From Phorcysia thermohydrogeniphila (GTDB lineage: Bacteria > Aquificota > Aquificia > Desulfurobacteriales > Desulfurobacteriaceae): a DNA stretch of 64,000 nt. Below the pieces are notes generated by a model. That model saw only the letters and a list, made by a program, of their open reading frames with translations. It was not told where the DNA came from and did no database searches. Position 1 is the first letter of the stretch. Each line of letters starts with the position of its first letter. Made by a program: the position numbers and the translations under genes. Positions 59,121-64,000 of this stretch are shown here, piece by piece. The DNA lies in the NCBI RefSeq assembly GCF_004339575.1, contig NZ_SMFV01000005.1, positions 62,001 to 126,000 of the forward strand, in the 5' to 3' direction.

Positions 59121-60354
59121 TTCTGACTTTCTTTATCTTTTTTGGGTCAACCTCAAGAACGGTGAGTTCTGCCGTGTTTAGCCTTACTTTTTCTCCTTTC
59201 TGGGGGAACCTTCCAAGCTTTGAGAGAATGAGTCCCGCTACTGTAGCGTAATCTGGAGCTGTTGGAAGGGGCTTTTTGAGGAATCGGTTTATCTCGTCTA
59301 TTTCAGCGGTTCCGTCGGCAATTATCTCTCCTTCCTTCTTAGTTACTTTCACGCCGGGTTTGTCAAACTCATCCTCTATCTTTCCTACTATCTCTTCAAG
59401 GATATCCTCAGGGGTAACAATTCCGAGGGTTGAGCCGTACTCGTCAACTACTATTGCCATTTGTTCTTTCGTCTTCCGAAACTCTTTTAGGGCTTCAAAG
59501 ATGCTCATGTACTCGGGGAATATCAGTATCGGCTTCATTAAGCTCTTTACTCTAACCTTTCCGTCTTTAACGTTTAGAAGGTCTGATATGGATATGTAGC
59601 CGACGATGTTGTCAAATCTGTTCCTGTAAACGGGAAACTTTGAAAAGCCTGACTGTTCCGACAGTCTAAGGACCTCTTCTATTGGAGCTCCCTCCTCAAC
59701 TGCAACGACGTTTAAAAGGGGTACGTAGATATCTCCAACAGTCTTTTCCCTCAGACGAAGTATATTCCTGAGGATGTTCCTCTCCGTTCTCTCCACTTTT
59801 AGCCTTGAGGCACTCTCTACGAGGAGCTTGAGTTCCTCTTTTGTTACGAAGGGGCTTTCCCTTGACTCTGCACCTACACGTTTAGCGAGGAAGCGGGCAA
59901 ATCCCATGACAAAGATAGACACGGGCTTAAAGAGGATGTAGAAGAAGTAAATGGGGTAGACTATCTTGAAGGCTATCCTGTGGGAGTATTTCTGAAAAAG
60001 GCTCTTAGGTATGAGCTCCCCAAAGGTGAGGGTTATGGGGGTAAAGCAGAGGACTGTTACAACTTCTGGGTAACTTTTCAGGGAGGGGAATGTGGCCGTT
60101 ATGGTGTCCAGAATGGCCGTTGTAAATATGGCTGAACCTGTGACTGTGGAGAGGTTTGTTCCTATGAGTGTCGTCGTTAGGAGCTTTTCGGGCTCTTTTA
60201 GTAACCTATCTAAAAGGAGAGCTCCCTTCTCTCTTTTCTGAAGCTTTTTTTGCAGTTCTACCCGCGGAAGGGAAACTATCGCTATCTCGCTGCCGGAAAA
60301 GAATCCTTCAAAGAGTACGCATACTATTATAAGGATAAACGGCAGCAGCTCCAT
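59107..60354 (-). CDS. CNNM/CorC-type hemolysin family protein (paralogue 2)
   Basis: The 415-residue protein has an N-terminal CNNM membrane domain (four helices, FFSGSEIAIVSLPRVELQK), a CBS pair (about 200-320, ending AIVVDEYGSTLGIVTPEDILEEIVG) and a C-terminal CorC_HlyC domain. Such proteins are linked to Mg2+ or other cation efflux. It is a tandem paralogue of the gene at 60354-61601 of identical length, from an old duplication given the low identity. Confidence 0.9.
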   Translation of the reverse strand: MELLPFILIIVCVLFEGFFSGSEIAIVSLPRVELQKKLQKREKGALLLDRLLKEPEKLLTTTLIGTNLSTVTGSAIFTTAILDTITATFPSLKSYPEVVTVLCFTPITLTFGELIPKSLFQKYSHRIAFKIVYPIYFFYILFKPVSIFVMGFARFLAKRVGAESRESPFVTKEELKLLVESASRLKVERTERNILRNILRLREKTVGDIYVPLLNVVAVEEGAPIEEVLRLSEQSGFSKFPVYRNRFDNIVGYISISDLLNVKDGKVRVKSLMKPILIFPEYMSIFEALKEFRKTKEQMAIVVDEYGSTLGIVTPEDILEEIVGKIEDEFDKPGVKVTKKEGEIIADGTAEIDEINRFLKKPLPTAPDYATVAGLILSKLGRFPQKGEKVRLNTAELTVLEVDPKKIKKVRIREL

Positions 60355-61601
60355 TATTTCCTTTTCTCCACGATTACGGAAGTTATCCTGTTCCCTTCAG
60401 TCTCCTCAACGGTAAAGGTGTAGCCCTGATAGCCAACAGATTCTCCCTTTTTAGGGATTCTCTCTGTAAGTGCCATTAAGAGGCCTGCGAGGGTATCAAC
60501 TTCAGAGAGGATTTCGTCTTCTCTTAAGTGTAGGAGCTCCTTCACTTCGTCTATAGGAGTGTCGCCGGCAAGTCTTAGTCTGTCTTCCGAGAGTTCTTTG
60601 CTTTCTTCCGGACTTTCCCCGACGATTTCGTTTAATATATCGTCAAGGGTTACAAGGCCTGCTGTGTTACCATACTCATCAACAACAATAGCCATGTGTT
60701 TTTTTGTTCTCTGCATGTCCTCCAGTAGCCTGTCAAGGGTTAAGAACTCGGTAACAAAGTAGGGTTCGTCCATAAACTCCTTTATTGGTTTTTTAAGCTC
60801 GCGAGGTTCAAGTTTTAGCGGAAGTATTTTTCTCGTATAGAGAATTCCGGTAATTTGGTCAAGGGAGTCCTTGTAAACGGGAATTCTGGAAAACTTTTTA
60901 TCCTTAATCTTTTCAATGGCCTCTTGGACTGTGAGCTCCTCACGCAGGGCAAAAATTTTATGCCTTGGAGTCATTATCTCCTTTACGTCCATCTCTCCAA
61001 GGTCAAGGGTTCTGTCTATGAGCTCCTTCTCCTCTTGGGCAATAGTGCCTTCCTTAGCACCCTCAGATACAAGTATCATAAATTCCTCATCGGTTATAGC
61101 CTTTGGCTTGTTGAATAGCTCAACTCCAAATGGTTTAAGTAGTATAGTGGCTACTCCAACGAGCAGAAACCTTAAAGGGGTAATGACTGCACCTACAGCC
61201 TTAATGAAGTTCAGTATAAAGAAGGCGTACTTTTCACTGTACTTTATGGCTAAGGTTTTTGGGGTTACCTCGCCAAAGATAAGTAACGTTATCACTGTTG
61301 CAGGAACAGCTAAGGTTGCTCCCTCCTCTTCTCCGAGGAGTTTTACAAAGAGCATTGTTGAAGTTGCAGCTATGGCAACGTTAACCATCTCGTTGCCGAT
61401 GAGGATTGTAGCTATGAGGTTAGCAGGGTTCTGAAGAAGCTTAAGGGCTTCTGCTGCCTTCTTGTTACCTTCCTTTGCGAGCCTTTCCAGTCTAAGTGTA
61501 TTGAGGGAGAAAAAGGCCGTTTCAGAGGCAGAAAAGAGGCCGGAAAGCAGAACGAGAGCAGGCAGTATAAAGTAGTAAACCGTCAGACTGCCCGATTCCA
61601 T
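60354..61601 (-). CDS. CNNM/CorC-type hemolysin family protein (paralogue 1)
   Basis: The 415-residue protein has the same order as its neighbour: CNNM domain (LFSASETAFFSLNTLRLERL, GNEMVNVAIAATSTMLF), CBS pair (IMTPRHKIFAL, AIVVDEYGNTAGLVTLDDILNEIVG) and CorC_HlyC domain (about 325-412). Possible magnesium or cobalt exporter. Stops and starts overlap by one base with both yidC and paralogue 2, making a single operon. Confidence 0.9.
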   Translation of the reverse strand: MESGSLTVYYFILPALVLLSGLFSASETAFFSLNTLRLERLAKEGNKKAAEALKLLQNPANLIATILIGNEMVNVAIAATSTMLFVKLLGEEEGATLAVPATVITLLIFGEVTPKTLAIKYSEKYAFFILNFIKAVGAVITPLRFLLVGVATILLKPFGVELFNKPKAITDEEFMILVSEGAKEGTIAQEEKELIDRTLDLGEMDVKEIMTPRHKIFALREELTVQEAIEKIKDKKFSRIPVYKDSLDQITGILYTRKILPLKLEPRELKKPIKEFMDEPYFVTEFLTLDRLLEDMQRTKKHMAIVVDEYGNTAGLVTLDDILNEIVGESPEESKELSEDRLRLAGDTPIDEVKELLHLREDEILSEVDTLAGLLMALTERIPKKGESVGYQGYTFTVEETEGNRITSVIVEKRK

Positions 61602-63070
61602 TAACCTGCTTTCCTCTGTAAGGTTTTGTTGATTAGAAGGTTCTGAATAGCAGTTATGATGTTGTTCGTTAACCAGTAGAGAACCAGTCCAGCCGGGAAC
61701 GTTGCGAACATGAACGTGAAGACTATAGCCATTATGATGAATATTTTGTCCTGCTGAGGGTTGGTTGTTGGGGTAAGTTTTTGCTGGAGTATCATAGAAA
61801 CGCCCATCAGTATTGGCATTGCGTAAGTTGGGTCAGGAACTGAAAGGTCTGCTACCCAGAGGAATGAAGCCCCTTTAAGCTCAACGGCGTTGAGGAAAAT
61901 TTCATAAAGGGCAAAGAATACTGGAATCTGAAGGAGTATTGGCAGGCAACCTCCCATTGGGTTAACGCCTGCTTCTCTGTAGAGTTTCATTACTTCCTCG
62001 TTAAGCTTCTGGGGATCATTGCCGTACTTCTTCTTGATTTCTTCAAGTTTTGGAGCAAGCTCCTGCATTTTCTTCATTGACTCAAAGCTCTTGTGGGTAA
62101 GCGGGTGGAGGAGTACTTTGATAATCAGAGTCAGGACGATGATTACGAGTCCCCAGTTAGGTATGAACTTATGGAGGAACAGGAAGAACTTTAGAAGGGG
62201 TTTTGCTAAGAAGCCAAATATTCCAAAGTCTATTGCTTTATCCATTCCGACAGCTTCAAGCTGTTTAATCTCCTTAGGACCGCCAAAGAATGTTCCGCTC
62301 TCGGTAAAGGCCTTCACTACTGTGTGGTTTTCTACTTTCTCAACCATTACGGGGAAACCTGTGTCTTTTACTGCAAGGAGGAAGTACTTTTCCTCCTCAC
62401 CAGCCCACTTTGCATTGCTGAAAGTTATAAAGCCGTTTAATTCCTTAGGTTCTATTCTGAAGACCTCTTTATCCGTCTCTACGACGGGGCCTATGTGTCC
62501 CATACGGGAAGTGTGAGCCTCGTTTACCTTTATGTCGGGACCTATCACTGTTATTAGGTCTGCGTCTTTAAGTTCCGTTTTGAGGTCAATTCGGTAGGAA
62601 TCCGGGTAGAAGGTGAGAGTTTTCCTAAACACTCTGCCGTCGGAAAGTTTTCCTTCAAGCTTAAGGGAAACGGGTTTATCCTTAACGATAACTTCTTTCC
62701 TGTCTGGATTGAGTTTTAAAGCGGCTAACTCTCGGGAGAGGGTCTTGTCGGTTGAGACGGTCATAAGTGGATAAATACCAAGATTCTTGGCAGATTCTGA
62801 AACGAGCTGGGCGTTGTACTTCTTAACGGTAAGTTTGAGTAGTTTACCGTTAACGGTGGAGATTTCGGCTGTGTAGAGGGGAGTTTCAACCTTTACGATA
62901 TCGCCGATTTCCCTTGAAGGGATGTTCTCCTGTTTTGTTGCTTTAGTCTTTTTGGGGAGCTCCTGCTCTTTTTTCTCCTTCCCGCTGCCAAAGAATAGCT
63001 GAAATCCCAGAACGGCTATTAGAGCAAGTAGTGCAGCCTGTATGAAAGAGTTTAATTTACTTCTTTCCAT
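61601..63070 (-). CDS. yidC: Membrane protein insertase YidC
   Basis: The 489-residue protein has an N-terminal anchor (about 10-27), a large periplasmic beta domain (about 55-280) as in Gram-negative YidC, and a C-terminal five-helix insertase core (about 290-480) with VIIVLTLIIKVLLHPLTHKS, a cytoplasmic coiled-coil loop and MGGCLPILLQIPVFFALYEI. It inserts small membrane proteins alone or with SecYEG. Order rpmH-rnpA-yidD-yidC is the common bacterial one. Confidence 0.96.
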   Translation of the reverse strand: MERSKLNSFIQAALLALIAVLGFQLFFGSGKEKKEQELPKKTKATKQENIPSREIGDIVKVETPLYTAEISTVNGKLLKLTVKKYNAQLVSESAKNLGIYPLMTVSTDKTLSRELAALKLNPDRKEVIVKDKPVSLKLEGKLSDGRVFRKTLTFYPDSYRIDLKTELKDADLITVIGPDIKVNEAHTSRMGHIGPVVETDKEVFRIEPKELNGFITFSNAKWAGEEEKYFLLAVKDTGFPVMVEKVENHTVVKAFTESGTFFGGPKEIKQLEAVGMDKAIDFGIFGFLAKPLLKFFLFLHKFIPNWGLVIIVLTLIIKVLLHPLTHKSFESMKKMQELAPKLEEIKKKYGNDPQKLNEEVMKLYREAGVNPMGGCLPILLQIPVFFALYEIFLNAVELKGASFLWVADLSVPDPTYAMPILMGVSMILQQKLTPTTNPQQDKIFIIMAIVFTFMFATFPAGLVLYWLTNNIITAIQNLLINKTLQRKAG

Positions 63071-63083
63071 TTTCCTCTCCTTG

Positions 63084-63290
63084 TTACGGATAGTCTATTC
63101 CACCTTTTGAAAAAGGATTGCAGCGTAAAATTCTCCATGTAGCCTTGAGGCCGCCTTTAATGACCCCGTACTTTTCAATTGCCATAATCGCGTAAGAGGA
63201 ACAGGAAGGATAGAACCTGCAGCTTGAGGGAAATAGGGGTGATACGAACTTCTGGTAGAGCCTGATGAGGAGTATCAAAACTTCCTTCAT
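63084..63290 (-). CDS. yidD: YidD, membrane protein insertion efficiency factor
   Basis: The 68-residue protein has the whole YidD signature: [27 protein letters not shown], then [21 protein letters not shown]. Three conserved cysteines are present. It overlaps rnpA by four bases and precedes yidC by 13. Confidence 0.95.
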   Translation of the reverse strand: MKEVLILLIRLYQKFVSPLFPSSCRFYPSCSSYAIMAIEKYGVIKGGLKATWRILRCNPFSKGGIDYP

Positions 63291-63655
63291 TCTTCATCCC
63301 TTAAAATGCCGGCTTTCCTCGCCAGTTTCAGAAAGTCCTTTTCTACGTCTTGAAATTTTTTCCCTTTTATCCCTTTTCGTGCTATAAAAACTATATCAAC
63401 TGGCTTGAGCTTATGCTTGTTAAGTCTGAAAACTTCCCTCATTAGCCTCTTTGCTCGGTTCCTCTCAACGGCTTTCCTGCAAACCTTCTTTGATACTATG
63501 AATCCCGCTCTTGCGTATCCTAAATCGTTTGGAGCAAAATAAAAAGCCACGGTGGAGCCACCGAGGCTCTTCCCGTAGCTGAATACCCTCTCAAACTCCG
63601 ACTGCTTCCTGAGCCTTTCATACTTGCGGAAAGTGAACCTTACCTTCTCTTCCAC
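63287..63655 (-). CDS. rnpA: Ribonuclease P protein component
   Basis: The 122-residue basic protein helps the RNase P RNA cut tRNA leaders. It has [24 protein letters not shown], the RNR-like block [17 protein letters not shown] and [11 protein letters not shown]. The start is GTG at 63655, inside the last codons of rpmH (16-base overlap), so translation of the two is coupled. Confidence 0.94.
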   Translation of the reverse strand: MEEKVRFTFRKYERLRKQSEFERVFSYGKSLGGSTVAFYFAPNDLGYARAGFIVSKKVCRKAVERNRAKRLMREVFRLNKHKLKPVDIVFIARKGIKGKKFQDVEKDFLKLARKAGILRDEE

Positions 63656-63801
63656 TCGTCACTCACCGTTAACTTCCAGCGACCCTTTCTCCTCCTTCTG
63701 CGGAGGATTTCCCTTCCGGATTTTGTCTTCATCCTTGCTCTAAAACCGTGAACCCTTTTACCGTGAAGCCTGCTTGGCTGATATGTCCTCTTGGTTGACA
63801 A
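63640..63801 (-). CDS. rpmH: 50S ribosomal protein L34
   Basis: Reading the minus strand from TTG at 63801 gives 53 residues: [20 protein letters not shown], then [20 protein letters not shown] and a tail [12 protein letters not shown]. The KRTYQPS...HGFxxRMxTxxGRxxLxxRRxKGR pattern is diagnostic of L34. AGGAGGT lies five bases before the TTG. The eight-residue C-terminal extension beyond LTVSDE is longer than usual and overlaps rnpA. Too short for common ORF cut-offs. Confidence 0.93.
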   Translation of the reverse strand: MSTKRTYQPSRLHGKRVHGFRARMKTKSGREILRRRRRKGRWKLTVSDEWKRR

Positions 63802-63840
63802 TTTGCACCTCCTAAGCGAAGTCTCCTGTGATAGGTGGAA

Positions 63841-63868
63841 TTATAGTCAAGAGGAGTTTTTTGTCAAA
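63841..63868 (-). promoter_or_regulatory. Consensus promoter of the rpmH-rnpA-yidD-yidC operon
   Basis: On the minus strand TTGACA (63863-63868) and TATAAT (63841-63846) are perfect hexamers with a 16-base spacer, about 40 bases before the rpmH start. The -35 box overlaps the stop of the next gene to the right. Confidence 0.85.
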
Positions 63869-64000
63869 AGTTTCTAATGGCTGTTCTTAAAAGTTTTGAG
63901 AGTTTTTCAGACCTTCTAGAGGAGACCTCTAAGACCTCTTGGTGGCTTGCTTCTGGCTTTAGGGCGTCGTTTGTGAATATCGTTAGAGCTCCAACCTTCA
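63865..64000 (-). CDS. 3' end of an unidentified gene
   Basis: The minus strand is open from the window edge to TGA at 63865-63867 and would encode the last 45 residues, including KVGALTIFTNDALKPEASHQ and ending LSKLLRTAIRNF. The amphipathic helix pattern looks like a real protein end, but too little is visible for a family call. The plus strand is also open here from 63878 without a ribosome site and reads less like a protein. Confidence 0.4.

Noticed and set aside
63878-64000. Plus-strand open frame at the right edge
   Set aside because: No ribosome site, and the opposite strand gives a more protein-like C-terminus with a stop at the promoter of rpmH; kept only as a remark.

Overview
The window looks like a chromosomal segment of a thermophilic, anaerobic, chemolithoautotrophic member of the Aquificota, most like Desulfurobacteriaceae (Thermovibrio/Desulfurobacterium). 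This is inferred from gene content: a Ni carbon monoxide dehydrogenase, a periplasmic nitrate ammonification cluster of the napCMADGH type beside an octaheme Hao, Lys/Glu-rich proteins with AAG/AGG/GGA-biased codons, many GTG and TTG starts, and tightly packed overlapping genes. No similarity search was possible. No gene-free stretch longer than 300 bases was seen, and no CRISPR array.

Layout. 1-4.8 kb: 5' end of cooS, divergent from a NifX-like protein, a DUF1847 protein, topA, a metallophosphoesterase and a degenerate beta-carbonic-anhydrase-like protein. 4.8-10.2 kb (minus): ricT, a short RlmN-like radical SAM protein, a heme lipoprotein, a KhtTU-like antiporter pair, tmk and holB. 10.3-19.3 kb (plus): the nitrate respiration island, with hao, two unknown exported proteins, napC, napM, napA, napD, napG, napH and a monoheme cytochrome. 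It has a consensus promoter in front and intrinsic terminators inside. Nitrate would be reduced to nitrite by NapA, and nitrite plausibly to ammonium by the Hao protein, with electrons from quinol through NapC and NapGH.

19.3-34.3 kb: housekeeping genes (coaX, a tRNA methyltransferase, obgE, proB, a flavin disulfide reductase, a HEPN-like protein, a hotdog thioesterase, a Cys-rich lipoprotein, prfA), a four-tRNA operon (Thr, Tyr, fMet, Gly), then leuD-leuB-asd followed by a roadblock-like protein, an MBL hydrolase, a patatin, acyP, a degenerate LytM protein and a zinc-ribbon protein with a Gly/Arg/Trp tail. 34.3-43.7 kb: a U32 protein, aroA and a Tat-exported amidase (minus); then a helix-turn-helix protein, a PilB-like ATPase, a DUF190 protein, aroD, a CcsA/HemX-like protein and hemA (plus).

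43.7-51.3 kb (minus) is an acetate assimilation module: porin, DUF485 protein, actP, a cNMP/CBS/DUF294 signalling protein, a DEDD exonuclease and acs. A divergent OmpR-type regulator and a direct-repeat operator candidate lie beside the porin. 52-55 kb (minus): a NapH-like ferredoxin, a 48-residue CxxC membrane protein, mrp and suhB. 55-56.3 kb is a standalone IS605-family tnpB element with all RuvC residues and a structured 3' end, inserted between divergent genes. 56.3-64 kb: a two-component pair, panE, a thioredoxin-like protein, then (minus) rpmH-rnpA-yidD-yidC and two CNNM/CorC paralogues behind a near-perfect promoter.

Most promising second looks: the Hao/Nap island with its two unknown exported proteins and internal terminators; the TTTGAC/GTCAAA palindrome between cooS and the NifX-like gene; the tnpB element with a reconstructable empty site; the HEPN-like gene; and several pseudoenzyme-like proteins (beta-CA-like, LytM).
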